Of a DNA stretch of 14,696 nucleotides, positions 1 to 7,949 are shown one piece after another; position 1 is the stretch's first letter; each line of letters starts with the position of its first letter. Source of the stretch: Tannerellaceae bacterium. Its GTDB lineage: Bacteria > Bacteroidota > Bacteroidia > Bacteroidales > Tannerellaceae. The position numbers and the translations under genes are program-made. The stretch is from assembly GCA_031273385.1 (NCBI GenBank), contig JAISRY010000149.1, positions 1 to 14,696 on the forward strand, in the 5' to 3' direction. The notes under the pieces are model-generated. The model searched no databases and was not told where the DNA came from. It was given only the letters and a program-made list of their open reading frames with translations.

Positions 1-304
<304 letters not shown>

Positions 305-3300
305 ATGAAAAGAAAGCTGACTTATTTTTTACTATGCTTCGCTGCAAGCATAGGGTTTGTAATGGCTCAGACCGTCAGGGTGACAGGAAAGGTCATCTCC
401 GCTGATGACAATGAGCCGGTTATAGGAGCATCTGTTGTGGTCAAAGGGACGACAACGGGGATAATTACCGACCTGAACGGTGCGTTCAGTCTGGATGTTC
501 CTGCGAGCGCTAAAACGCTGACCATCTCGTATGTGGGTATGATTACCCAGGATGTGCCGGTGAAACCTGTTTTGAACATCGTGCTGCAATCCAATGTTCA
601 CCAGTTGGGCGAAGTGGTTGTGGCGGCTTTGGGGATCAGGAAAGACGAAAAGATACTGGGTTATGCTGCCAGTACGGTCAGCGCGGACGATCTGGTGGCC
701 GCCAAATCAGGGTCGGTCATGGAGGGGTTGAACGGTAAAGTAGCCGGGGTAAATATCTCCGGGTCAGGCCCTGCCGGGACGTCACAGAAAGTGCTTATTC
801 GTGGGATATCCTCGTTCAACAGCAACCAGCCGTTGTATGTTGTCGATGGCGTCCCCATCACCAACAGCCGTATCGGGAATGACTATGCCGACTTCGGTAA
901 TACGGCGAACGACATCAACTCCGAAGACGTCGAGTCGGTCACCGTCCTGAAAGGCGCTTCGGCAACAGCCCTTTACGGTTCGCGCGCATCGAATGGGGTC
1001 ATCATGATTACCACCAAGCGGGCTAAGGACGAGAAACTGACCATTTCTTACGACGGCGCCTTTTCCGCCTCCAATGTGCTGCGCGTGATGCAGACGCAAG
1101 ACCTTTTCGGTCAGGGCTGGGGAAGTTGGGACCGTGCGGAGAACGGCTCATGGGGCCCGCGCCTGGATGGAAGAATGCACGAATGGGGATCGGATGAGCT
1201 GGAAACGGTCATGGAAAAACCATTCTCGTATGTGAAAGACAATGTCCGCAACTTTTACCAGACAGGTACGGAGATGAACAATGTAGTATCCGTACGCTAC
1301 GGGACGGAACAGCTGGGGTTGTACGCCTCTTATGGCAACCTGACCTCCAACGGTATCCTGCCCAACAACGGCGATACCTACGCCCGCAATACTTTCTCGT
1401 TGCGCGGGAATGCCAAGGTGGATAAATTCTCTTTCGATATGACGATGAATTATGCCCGTAAGGATATCCGCCGTACGGAAAATATGGAGATAGAGCTGTT
1501 GCAACATGCTGTGGACGTAGACTATTCGGTCATGAAAGACTACAACGACGAACGGTATAACCTCGACAACTACTACACCTATTATGCGACGAACCCCTAC
1601 TGGCTGATCGACAACAACTATTATAACTATCAGGACAACCATATTTACGGGAAAATAGAGATGTCGTATGATATCCTGAAAGGGCTGAAAGCGACCGGAC
1701 GTATTGGGGGCGACTTCCTGAACTACGGATCGGAAAATGTCAATGCGAAAACATCTTTCTCCGAAGGGTCTTACAGCGATTTGGGAGGCGCTACGCCGCA
1801 AAACGGCTATTACTCCAACTACCGCTACAACAACAACCAGATTGATGCGACCGCTTTCCTTTCAGCTGATTATAAGGTGGGCGATTTCAACCTTGGCGGT
1901 ATCGCGGGGTGGAACCTGAACCAGCGGACATACGTGGCTACGGGCGCTTATGTCAACGGGTTGGACGTTCCCGGGTGGTACCATGTGCAGAATACTACTT
2001 CGGCGGCCGTATCGGAACAGAACAAGGAAGAACGCCGTTTGATCGGGCTGTTCGCACAGGCTGAAATCGGGTTTAAAAACTACCTCTACCTGAATCTCTC
2101 GGCGCGTAACGACTGGTCGTCGACGCTTCCGCAGGGGAATAACAGCTACTTCTATGGCGGCGTCAACGCTTCGCTGATCCTGAGCGAACTGCTGCCCTCG
2201 TTGAAAGACCACCAGATCGACTTCCTGAAAGTACGCGCAGCTGTCGGGCAAACAGGTAACGACGCCGGCGTATACCGGACATCGACATGGTTTACCCCTT
2301 TGACCAGCAGCACGTTCTACTATACCCGCCTGCCTATCGGGGGCGTATCGGGATTGAGCGAAAACAACCGGCTGCCCAGCCAGATATTGAAGCCTGAAAT
2401 GACGACCGAATACGAGCTTGGGGTTTCGGGGAACTTCCTCGGGAACCGTATCCGCGTAGACCTGGCCTATTACAACAAGCAAACCAAAGACCAGATTATC
2501 TCGGCCACCTTGCCTCCCGAAACCGGCTATACGTCGGAAACGCGCAACGTCGCCCAGCTTGAAAACAAGGGGATTGAAGCCCTGCTGAGCGTTACGCCGG
2601 TGCGTACAAGAGACTGGGATTGGGAAATTGGTGCGACATTTACACGCAACCGCGGTAAGGTGATCAAACTGTGGGATGGCGTCGACGAGAACGGCTATCA
2701 GGCTGTCACCTGGCGCGGCATACAGTACCAGATGCGGGAGGGAGAACCTATCGGCGTATTCCAGGTACCGCCTGTCGCCCGTGTGGAAGACGAAAGCAGT
2801 CCCTATTATGGCTATATGATTGTGAATAACAACGGATTCCCTACCACCGACAATACGAAGAAGCAGGTCATCGGAGCATCGCAGCCCGACTTTATGCTGG
2901 GGTTCAATACCTCCCTGAAGTATAAAGACTTCCGGCTCACGATCGTCGGCGACTGGCACAAAGGCGGCTATATGGTGTCTAATACCTCCTATATCAGCCA
3001 CTTCAACGGAAACTCCACACAGACGGTATATAACGAGCGCAACACGTTCGTATTCCCTAATTCCGTGAAAGTAGTCAATGGCGAATATGTAGAAAACAAT
3101 ATCCCGACGATGTCCAACCAGGTGAACTATTCATTAGGTAACTATTCGTATAACACCTTGTTGCTGCAGAATTTCATTTTGCCGAAAGATTTCTTCAAAA
3201 TCAGGGAGATCACGCTTTCGTACGACGTACCGAAAAAGGCGTTGGCCTCTACCCCTCTCAGCAAAGTGACGGTCAGCCTTATCGGGCGTAACCTGTTCCT

Positions 3301-3436
3301 GTTCACGCCGAAAAAGAACAACTATATCGACCCCGAAGTATCCAACCTGGGGAACGACCTGACGTCGGAATTTGGCGAAACAACCAGCGCGGCCTCCATA
3401 CGTAATATCGGAGGATCAATCAAGATCGAGTTCTAA
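305..3436 (+). CDS. SusC/RagA-family TonB-linked outer membrane transporter
   Basis: This is the outer-membrane barrel of a nutrient uptake system, pulling substrate into the periplasm with energy from TonB-ExbBD. I start it at the ATG at 305 (1043 aa) rather than the in-frame GTG at 299, because this gives a standard signal peptide (MKRK, then a hydrophobic stretch, then Ala-Gln near residue 22). Residues about 24-105 form a carboxypeptidase-regulatory-like domain (VTGKV, GASVVVKGT, TDLNGAFSL). A TonB-box-like LGEVVV follows near 101-106. The plug covers about 115-240, with the SusC hallmarks YVVDGVPI (178-185) and [17 protein letters not shown] (222-238). The rest is beta-barrel ending in GGSIKIEF with a terminal Phe, the outer-membrane assembly signal. 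Length is normal for the family and no frameshift is seen. The SusD partner begins 20 nt downstream. The substrate is unknown. Confidence 0.96.
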   Translation: MKRKLTYFLLCFAASIGFVMAQTVRVTGKVISADDNEPVIGASVVVKGTTTGIITDLNGAFSLDVPASAKTLTISYVGMITQDVPVKPVLNIVLQSNVHQLGEVVVAALGIRKDEKILGYAASTVSADDLVAAKSGSVMEGLNGKVAGVNISGSGPAGTSQKVLIRGISSFNSNQPLYVVDGVPITNSRIGNDYADFGNTANDINSEDVESVTVLKGASATALYGSRASNGVIMITTKRAKDEKLTISYDGAFSASNVLRVMQTQDLFGQGWGSWDRAENGSWGPRLDGRMHEWGSDELETVMEKPFSYVKDNVRNFYQTGTEMNNVVSVRYGTEQLGLYASYGNLTSNGILPNNGDTYARNTFSLRGNAKVDKFSFDMTMNYARKDIRRTENMEIELLQHAVDVDYSVMKDYNDERYNLDNYYTYYATNPYWLIDNNYYNYQDNHIYGKIEMSYDILKGLKATGRIGGDFLNYGSENVNAKTSFSEGSYSDLGGATPQNGYYSNYRYNNNQIDATAFLSADYKVGDFNLGGIAGWNLNQRTYVATGAYVNGLDVPGWYHVQNTTSAAVSEQNKEERRLIGLFAQAEIGFKNYLYLNLSARNDWSSTLPQGNNSYFYGGVNASLILSELLPSLKDHQIDFLKVRAAVGQTGNDAGVYRTSTWFTPLTSSTFYYTRLPIGGVSGLSENNRLPSQILKPEMTTEYELGVSGNFLGNRIRVDLAYYNKQTKDQIISATLPPETGYTSETRNVAQLENKGIEALLSVTPVRTRDWDWEIGATFTRNRGKVIKLWDGVDENGYQAVTWRGIQYQMREGEPIGVFQVPPVARVEDESSPYYGYMIVNNNGFPTTDNTKKQVIGASQPDFMLGFNTSLKYKDFRLTIVGDWHKGGYMVSNTSYISHFNGNSTQTVYNERNTFVFPNSVKVVNGEYVENNIPTMSNQVNYSLGNYSYNTLLLQNFILPKDFFKIREITLSYDVPKKALASTPLSKVTVSLIGRNLFLFTPKKNNYIDPEVSNLGNDLTSEFGETTSAASIRNIGGSIKIEF

Positions 3437-3456
3437 TCTAAAAAAAGAAGAAGAAG

Positions 3457-5034
3457 ATGAAAAAGAATATAAATAAGAAAAATAGACTATATGCAGGGTG
3501 CATGGCTGTTTTGTTGAGTGTATCGGCTATTTCCTGCACGGACTACCTGGACATCAACAAAAACCCGAACTATCCTACGGAGGGGACACTCTCCACTTTG
3601 CTCCCCTCGGCAGGCGCAACGACCGTCGCCCAATGGGGATATAACGGGCAGTTGGTCGGTGATTTGTGGTCGCAATATGTGACGCAGGGCAATTCGACCA
3701 ACCAGTATAATACGACGGTAAATTACAGCCTGACAGCGGCTTCATACAACGCTTTCTGGACAAATGCCTACGCCAATACGCTGCCCGACCTGAAGATCGT
3801 GCTTCAACTGGCGGAAGAGCAGGGCGCATGGAATTATTGGGTCATGGCGAAAATCCTGGTCGCCTATAACTACCACATGCTGACCGACTTCTATGGCGAC
3901 ATTCCTTTTACGGAAGCGGTACAGGCGGCTGAGTTCCCACAACCGAAATACGACGACAGCCGGACGGTCGTCTATCCGGGCATCATCGCCCTTTTGAATG
4001 AGGCCATCGCCAAGGCAGGCGACGCCAAAGGCGGTTCCAACCCGACGGTGACAAGTGCGGATTACTTCTTCAACGGGAATGTCGACAAGTGGATTGCCTT
4101 TGCCAAAAGCTTGAAACTGAAACTGCTTATGCGCGACTTTGAAGCCAACCGCTCGGAAATCACCTCCCTGTTGAGTGCCGGAGGTTTGCTGGAAGAAGAC
4201 TGCGCCTTTACCGCTTTTGAAGATGCTACGAACAAGGGAAACCCGCTCTACGAGTATAACATCCGGCAGTTGAATACGCGCGAAAATATCCGTGCCTGCC
4301 ATACGTTCCTCGAATTTCTGCTGGCTTATGACGATCCGCGTGTCGAACAGGTCTATGAACTGACCGCTACGGCACAGGCGGCGATCAATTCGGGAGAAAC
4401 GCTGACATACCGCGAAATGTATGGCGGGCTGCCGTGCGGTACCAAGCCCGGCACCACCCCGGGGGAAGACGAAGCGGTACCCCTCGTCAACTCGTCGAGG
4501 TACAAACAAGCCTATAGCGACCCCGTTTACCTGATGAATGCAGCCGAAGCCTCGTTCCAGGTAGCTGAAGCGCAGGCGCGCCTGAACAATGCCACCGCAG
4601 CGAAAACGGCTTACGACATAGGGGTGACAAAAGCCTTTGATCGTTGGGCCTACGATGCTACGCCGTTTATCGCCAGCGGTGGCGCTTATGCCTTTGACAG
4701 CTCGTCACTGGATGCGATGCTGAAATGCATCTTGATCCAGAAATGGGTGGCCGGAGCGAAAGCCAATTCATGGGATAGCTGGATGGATCGCAACCGTACC
4801 GGTATTCCGGGGATCAGCGATGCGAATACGGTACGTGTCAGCAACATCACGCCGGGGCTTACGCCCGGGTATGAACTCGGTACGCTGGTCAATCCCGGTA
4901 CGACCGTACTTCAGCCGCGCGAACTGCCCCGCCGTTTGCTTGTGCCCGAGGCGTCGTCTTCCTATAATACAAATGCGCCTACGACAAAGCCCTTGCAGGA
5001 ACCCCTGTGGTGGCAAGTGGCGAATGGTAAGTAA
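3457..5034 (+). CDS. SusD/RagB-family nutrient-binding outer membrane lipoprotein
   Basis: This is the surface lipoprotein that caps the SusC barrel and captures substrate. The 525-aa protein has a lipoprotein signal peptide ending at lipobox AIS-Cys27, followed by TDYLDINKNPN, the typical start of the SusD-like family 2 (PF12771 type, from memory). The rest is long and helical, with TPR-like segments such as NYWVMAKILVAYNYHMLTDFY (first part, about residues 125-145) and AAEASFQVAEAQARL (about 360-380) that match the family core. The start follows a purine-rich AAGAAGAAG tract 20 nt after the susC stop, so the two are certainly co-transcribed. Length is typical. SusD-like family 2 members bind diverse glycans or peptides, so the ligand cannot be named from the sequence. 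Confidence 0.94.
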   Translation: MKKNINKKNRLYAGCMAVLLSVSAISCTDYLDINKNPNYPTEGTLSTLLPSAGATTVAQWGYNGQLVGDLWSQYVTQGNSTNQYNTTVNYSLTAASYNAFWTNAYANTLPDLKIVLQLAEEQGAWNYWVMAKILVAYNYHMLTDFYGDIPFTEAVQAAEFPQPKYDDSRTVVYPGIIALLNEAIAKAGDAKGGSNPTVTSADYFFNGNVDKWIAFAKSLKLKLLMRDFEANRSEITSLLSAGGLLEEDCAFTAFEDATNKGNPLYEYNIRQLNTRENIRACHTFLEFLLAYDDPRVEQVYELTATAQAAINSGETLTYREMYGGLPCGTKPGTTPGEDEAVPLVNSSRYKQAYSDPVYLMNAAEASFQVAEAQARLNNATAAKTAYDIGVTKAFDRWAYDATPFIASGGAYAFDSSSLDAMLKCILIQKWVAGAKANSWDSWMDRNRTGIPGISDANTVRVSNITPGLTPGYELGTLVNPGTTVLQPRELPRRLLVPEASSSYNTNAPTTKPLQEPLWWQVANGK

Positions 5035-5061
5035 ATCATTAATAGTAATACAGATAAAAAT

Positions 5062-5571
5062 ATGAAACAGATTAAATATATCCTTTGCCTGTTCATCGCT
5101 TTCATGGGATTGGCCTCTTGTGAAACCTACGGTGATTATGAAATTGAATATTCATCCATCCACCCTCTGGGCGGCATGTATAGAATAACCGTAACGGATG
5201 AGGCTGGTGCGTTGGTGTATAGAAACTACTGCCACTTGTTCAACACCTCCGACGGCTCTACCACGCAATGCTGGATCCGTACAGGCGCTTACAACCTCAG
5301 CGGGGCCAATGCGTATGCCATCAACGGAAAGATCAATTGCGACCTGAAAGCGCTGACCTTTTCGGGCAGCAACATTGAGAATCTGGCGGGAAATCTCGTC
5401 ACTTCAACGACAACGTTCTCCGTTACAGACGGCAAAGTCGTGTTAAAGGGCGTAACGACCCCCTCAGGCACACAAGCCGATGCCATATCGTTTACCTTTA
5501 CCAACTCCCGTTTCCCCGGTAAAACCTACACCGTAGAGGGCTACCGTTATACCGGATGGGCCGACGATTGA
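5062..5571 (+). CDS. Small lipoprotein, lipid-binding putative hydrolase-like family
   Basis: This 169-aa protein has a short lipoprotein signal peptide with lipobox LAS-Cys20 followed by Glu-Thr. The mature part is predicted to be rich in beta-strands: GGMYRITVTDEAGALVYRN (about 38-56), an NTSDG segment, then repeated strand-turn units ending in FPGKTYTVEGYRYTGW. This resembles the 'lipid-binding putative hydrolase' family (PF12888), which is commonly encoded directly after SusC/SusD pairs; that assignment is from memory of the family. It starts 27 nt after the SusD stop and is the last gene before a strong terminator, so it is the third member of the operon. A role as an accessory surface or periplasmic binding protein for the transporter is likely. 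Enzymatic activity is not supported by any motif I can see. Confidence 0.7.
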   Translation: MKQIKYILCLFIAFMGLASCETYGDYEIEYSSIHPLGGMYRITVTDEAGALVYRNYCHLFNTSDGSTTQCWIRTGAYNLSGANAYAINGKINCDLKALTFSGSNIENLAGNLVTSTTTFSVTDGKVVLKGVTTPSGTQADAISFTFTNSRFPGKTYTVEGYRYTGWADD

Positions 5572-5670
5572 TCATGATGGATGTCGTGCATAAGATGACA
5601 TAAAAAGCTATAGTGCAGGGTTTTTAAACAGACAATCAGTATTTAAACACACGACCTGTACAACGTGAAG

Positions 5671-5702
5671 GGGGACGCTCGGGAGAGCGATCCCCTTTTT
5701 TT
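5671..5702 (+). terminator. Rho-independent terminator of the SusCD operon
   Basis: A stem GGGGA-CGCTC pairs with GAGCG-A-TCCCC around a GGGA loop, with one bulged A, and is followed by seven T residues. It lies 100 nt after the last gene of the operon, in the right orientation. Confidence 0.88.
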
Positions 5703-5728
5703 GGTGTGCCGACGGTGCGTGGACTGAA

Positions 5729-5787
5729 TATCATTTTGTCATTTTGGCGCCGGTTTTTTTGCGAAATGGCGAAATGACAAAATGATA
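5729..5787. repeat. Perfect 16-bp inverted repeat
   Basis: TATCATTTTGTCATTT at 5729-5744 is the exact reverse complement of 5772-5787, around a 27-nt spacer that contains GGCGCC and a T8 run. It lies just downstream of the SusCD terminator and has no coding context. Confidence 0.9.
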
Positions 5788-6050
5788 GTTTTACCACTCT
5801 GAAACTCTCTGAGAATTGGCTGTATCGCCCCGCGGGACGAGCCGTCGCCAAATATGGCGGAAAAACGGGGGTTAAGGAGCCACATTTTGCCGACATATAT
5901 AAATGGGTATCAGGCGAAAAACCGCTCTTTTTACCCCTTTAAAGTTGAGTGGCGTTTTGGAGTAATTTTGGAGTTAAATTTCGTCATTTTAATCTTAGTA
6001 AACGCGCGTTTAAGACTTGTTGACAAAACACCCGAAGCTTTCCAGAAAAT

Positions 6051-6125
6051 CATCTGGATGATGTCCGGACATCATCTGGATTATTATAGAAATCATCCAA
6101 ATGATGTTGGAACATCATCCAGATG
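6051..6125. repeat. Cluster of ATGATG/CATCAT palindromes
   Basis: A perfect 20-bp palindrome centred on TCCGGA lies at 6057-6076 (half-site GATGATGTCC). The left copy CATCTGGATGATGT (6051-6064) is also the exact reverse complement of 6112-6125. A third hairpin, ATGATGTT-GG-AACATCAT, sits at 6101-6118. The same roughly 10-bp half-site therefore occurs several times in both orientations within 75 bp, giving alternative pairings. This could be a protein-binding array or a structured RNA; the sequence does not decide. Confidence 0.85.
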
Positions 6126-6230
6126 TTTTCGAACAATTCTCCGAGAATCTTTGTCATTTCGCCCGAAATGGCGGAATGTCCCTCCAAAAATAGAGAAAAA
6201 TTCAACAAAATGCAAAAAATACGCCTCTGC

Positions 6231-6278
6231 TGAAAAGGCCGTTTTCTTTACAAAATGTCAGAAAAAGGCCGTTTTCGG
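6231..6278. repeat. Direct repeat of a near-palindromic GGCCGTTTTC motif
   Basis: AAAAGGCCGTTTTC occurs twice about 31 nt apart, each copy nearly self-complementary (GAAAA with TTTTC around GGCC), and each is close to an AAAATGTC motif. The copies are short and the meaning is unclear. Confidence 0.6.
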
Positions 6279-6372
6279 TGACTATTTGTATTTTCAAAAT
6301 GTCGGAATCACGTTATCCTCATCCTTAATTATTCCGCTCATTCCGAGGCGATTATGATTCTCGTCATCATAA

Positions 6373-6909
6373 GCGCCCAATAAACTAGGTTTATCAAAAA
6401 GGGAAATGACGGCGATTGCGTGATTTCCAGCCGATTACAATCAAATAGTATCCGTCATTGCGAGTACCCAATAAACTGCGTTTATCAAAAAGGGGAAATG
6501 ACGAGAATTGATTGTTTTTTAGCCGATTGTAAATTCTCGTCATTATAAACGCAGTGAAGCAATCCAGAAGTGGGACTAAAACCTCAATTTCCGTCCTCTC
6601 TATCGGAGTTGTCTCCCCTCGCTGCGCTCGGTCGACATGACATTGGTGTCTTTTTTTGGGGGGGGAGGGGATTGGAGGCGCGGCAAAGCCGCCGCTTCCA
6701 ATCCCCTCTCTCTTTTCAGCATGCGATTGTCATGTCGACCGAGCGCAGCGAGTGGAGACATCGCCGATCGAGAGGGCGAAAACCGAGTGTGTCGCACCTC
6801 TGGATTGCTTCACTGCGTTCGCAATGACGGGTACTACTTTTATATAATCGCATGAGAATCAGGCAATCGCCATCATTTCCCTTTTTGATAAACCTGGTTT
6901 ATTGGGCAC
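6373..6909. repeat. Nested modular palindromic element, about 540 bp
   Basis: Three pairs of inverted arms are nested inside each other. The outer arms 6373-6425 and 6857-6909 match at 49 of 53 positions and carry the module CCCAATAAAC-n-GGTTTATC followed by AAAAAGGGAAATGA. The middle arms 6538-6572 and 6795-6829 (35 nt) contain GCAGTGAAGCAATCCAGA. The inner arms 6610-6642 and 6728-6760 (33 nt, one mismatch) contain GTCGACCGAGCGCAGCGAG. The core at 6667-6706 is a hairpin with a GGGGATTGGA stem, next to a T7G8 run. A second direct copy of the outer module sits at 6466-6503, and 6497-6509 pairs with 6532-6544. No transposase is present. It resembles a non-autonomous palindromic repeat family built from reusable modules. 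Confidence 0.85.
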
Positions 6910-6942
6910 TCGTGCGGATTCCCCTGCATATCTTCTGTTAGA

Positions 6943-7007
6943 TTCAAAGGCGCCCTTAAGCTCCTTAAATGCCTTAGCCTTTTAAGTCTCTTAAGAGCGC
7001 CTTTGAA
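6943..7007. repeat. 18-bp inverted repeat at the 3' side of the GNAT gene
   Basis: TTCAAAGGCGCCCTTAAG at 6943-6960 pairs with 6990-7007 at 17 of 18 positions. The 29-nt spacer itself contains CCTTAAA and TTTTAAG, which can extend the fold. It starts 22 nt past the stop of the minus-strand acetyltransferase gene. It could act as a transcript-end hairpin, though there is no T-tract on the minus strand. Confidence 0.8.
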
Positions 7008-7028
7008 GATCCCAAGTCGAGCGAGCAA

Positions 7029-7622
7029 TTACCGTGAAAGTTGAATCAAGTCAAAATACATCAGCCTGGTTTTTAATTCCTTATCTTCCGGCATACTGAT
7101 GTATTCCTTTTCTTGTTTTTCAGAAGAAAACAAATACAGAAAACCGTTGGCTTCATAATATTTACGGGTATTCTCATTGTTGTAGGCATCAACTGTAAGG
7201 TAGCGGCAAGCAGACCAATTATCCCCGGCAAGGGCTACCGTTCGGATAAATCGTATTAATTCAGACCCAATCCCCCTGTTACCATAGTCCCTGTTAACAC
7301 CCAACCGTCCTATCAACATGGCGGGATAGCTACTCAAACGCTTTTCATAAGGAATATTTTCCACTAATTTCTTCTTTCGGTTATTAGGCAGATTCCGACC
7401 GTCAATACTGGAATTTGCAAGGGTAAAGGCACACACAATAACAGAGGGATTGTGATCCAAACGATAACAAAAAGATTTCCCCAACAGTTGAAAATCAAAG
7501 TTTTCAACATTGTTGAGGAAAAAATCATCCAAATCCGAATCTCCGCAGCTGAATGATTGACATTGGGAGAGTATTTCGTTATTTAACGGGAATAAAGTAC
7601 ATTTTTCAAGAAGAAAACCCAT
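7029..7622 (-). CDS. GNAT-family acetyltransferase, TacT-like putative toxin
   Basis: This 197-aa protein transfers acetyl from acetyl-CoA. The GNAT core is clear: strand 4/helix 3 motif A is LGVNRDYGNRGIGSEL (107-122) with the pyrophosphate-binding R/Q-x-x-G-x-G signature at N115-R116-G117-I118-G119, and the C-terminal YYEANGF (155-161) supplies the conserved Tyr. The N-terminal FSCGDSDLDDFF (24-35) is the pattern seen in GNAT toxins of the TacT/AtaT class, which acetylate the amino group of charged tRNAs. The ATG at 7622 lies 6 nt after the stop of a 56-aa gene, the arrangement of an antitoxin-toxin pair. At 197 aa it is slightly longer than typical TacT proteins (about 160-175). A+T content is higher than in the flanking operons, which suggests acquisition. 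An acetyltransferase with another substrate is the alternative. Confidence 0.85.
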   Translation of the reverse strand: MGFLLEKCTLFPLNNEILSQCQSFSCGDSDLDDFFLNNVENFDFQLLGKSFCYRLDHNPSVIVCAFTLANSSIDGRNLPNNRKKKLVENIPYEKRLSSYPAMLIGRLGVNRDYGNRGIGSELIRFIRTVALAGDNWSACRYLTVDAYNNENTRKYYEANGFLYLFSSEKQEKEYISMPEDKELKTRLMYFDLIQLSR

Positions 7623-7628
7623 AACAAA

Positions 7629-7799
7629 TTACATAAACGAACCTTTGGCTTTTGCTTTTTGAACAATTGCCTTGTATTCATCTATATCTTTTGATATGTC
7701 TATCATGTTGCGGCGCTTCTCGGATTTTAGTCTTTCCCTTTCAAACTTACGCCATACTGCACCTTCCAAAACGGGTATACTTCTGATTGGTATTGCCAT
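7629..7799 (-). CDS. 56-aa putative antitoxin of the GNAT module
   Basis: This short gene reads from ATG (complement of 7797-7799) to TAA (complement of 7629-7631). The protein opens with MAIPIRSIPVLEGAVWRKF, continues with a highly charged helix (ERERLKSEKRR) and ends in KAIVQKAKAKGSFM. It has no ribbon-helix-helix signature of the classical DUF1778 partner of TacT. The 'IPVLEG...F' opening resembles small proteins I associate with Bacteroidetes toxin operons, but I cannot assign a family. Support for it being real comes from a good promoter 30 nt upstream, 6-nt spacing to the acetyltransferase gene, and the match in length and charge to antitoxins. The neutralising role is inferred from context. 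Confidence 0.72.
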   Translation of the reverse strand: MAIPIRSIPVLEGAVWRKFERERLKSEKRRNMIDISKDIDEYKAIVQKAKAKGSFM

Positions 7800-7828
7800 T
7801 TGTCTATCTATTTATAAAATTACTTTTG

Positions 7829-7836
7829 CAAAGATA
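7829..7836 (-). promoter_or_regulatory. -7 box of the antitoxin/GNAT operon promoter
   Basis: TATCTTTG on the minus strand is an exact match to the Bacteroidetes -7 consensus TAnnTTTG, 30 nt upstream of the antitoxin start, giving a leader of about 22 nt. The expected -33 TTG is only weakly present near 7856-7858 (TGG). Confidence 0.62.
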
Positions 7837-7897
7837 TTAATTTTTACCTAAATAACCAGCATTCGCATTGTTATCCATCCCGGAAAGCCACTCTCGT

Positions 7898-7941
7898 TTC
7901 GACAAGCTCAACGACCGGGGATGGTAGCTGAGCCTGTCGAA
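7898..7941. repeat. TTCGACA-type hairpin after the DUF1080 gene
   Basis: TTCGACAAGCTCAAC at 7898-7912 pairs with 7927-7941 at 13 of 15 positions around a 14-nt loop. It lies 8 nt past the stop of the last gene of the beta-galactosidase operon, so it probably forms the 3' end structure of that transcript. The motif resembles a dispersed extragenic palindrome (TTGAGCTTGTCGAA type) seen in many bacterial genomes. Confidence 0.75.
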
Positions 7942-7949
7942 GCCCAACG

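Larger units (their letters stand above)
5572..7028. other. Long gene-free, repeat-rich spacer
   Basis: About 1.46 kb separate the SusCD operon from the GNAT gene. It begins with the operon terminator. From 5729 to about 6300 there are several separate palindromes and recurring GTCATTT/AAATGAC motifs. From 6373 to 6909 there is a nested palindromic element, and at 6943-7007 a last inverted repeat. A 167-codon ORF at 5854-6357 crosses the palindromes and has no domain, signal peptide or recognisable start context, so I do not count it as a gene. Small ORFs at 6570-6855 lie wholly in repeats. Confidence 0.75.

Noticed and set aside
1862..3001. 379-codon minus-strand ORF inside the SusC gene
   Set aside because: It is antisense to a clear SusC coding sequence and has no domain; high G+C codon use creates such open frames.
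5854..6357. 167-codon plus-strand ORF
   Set aside because: It runs over palindromic repeats, has low-quality composition, no domain and no promoter, and its frame appears accidental.
6570..6855. Several short ORFs giving MSTERSEW-like peptides on both strands
   Set aside because: They are translations of the inverted repeat arms, present on both strands because the arms are palindromic.
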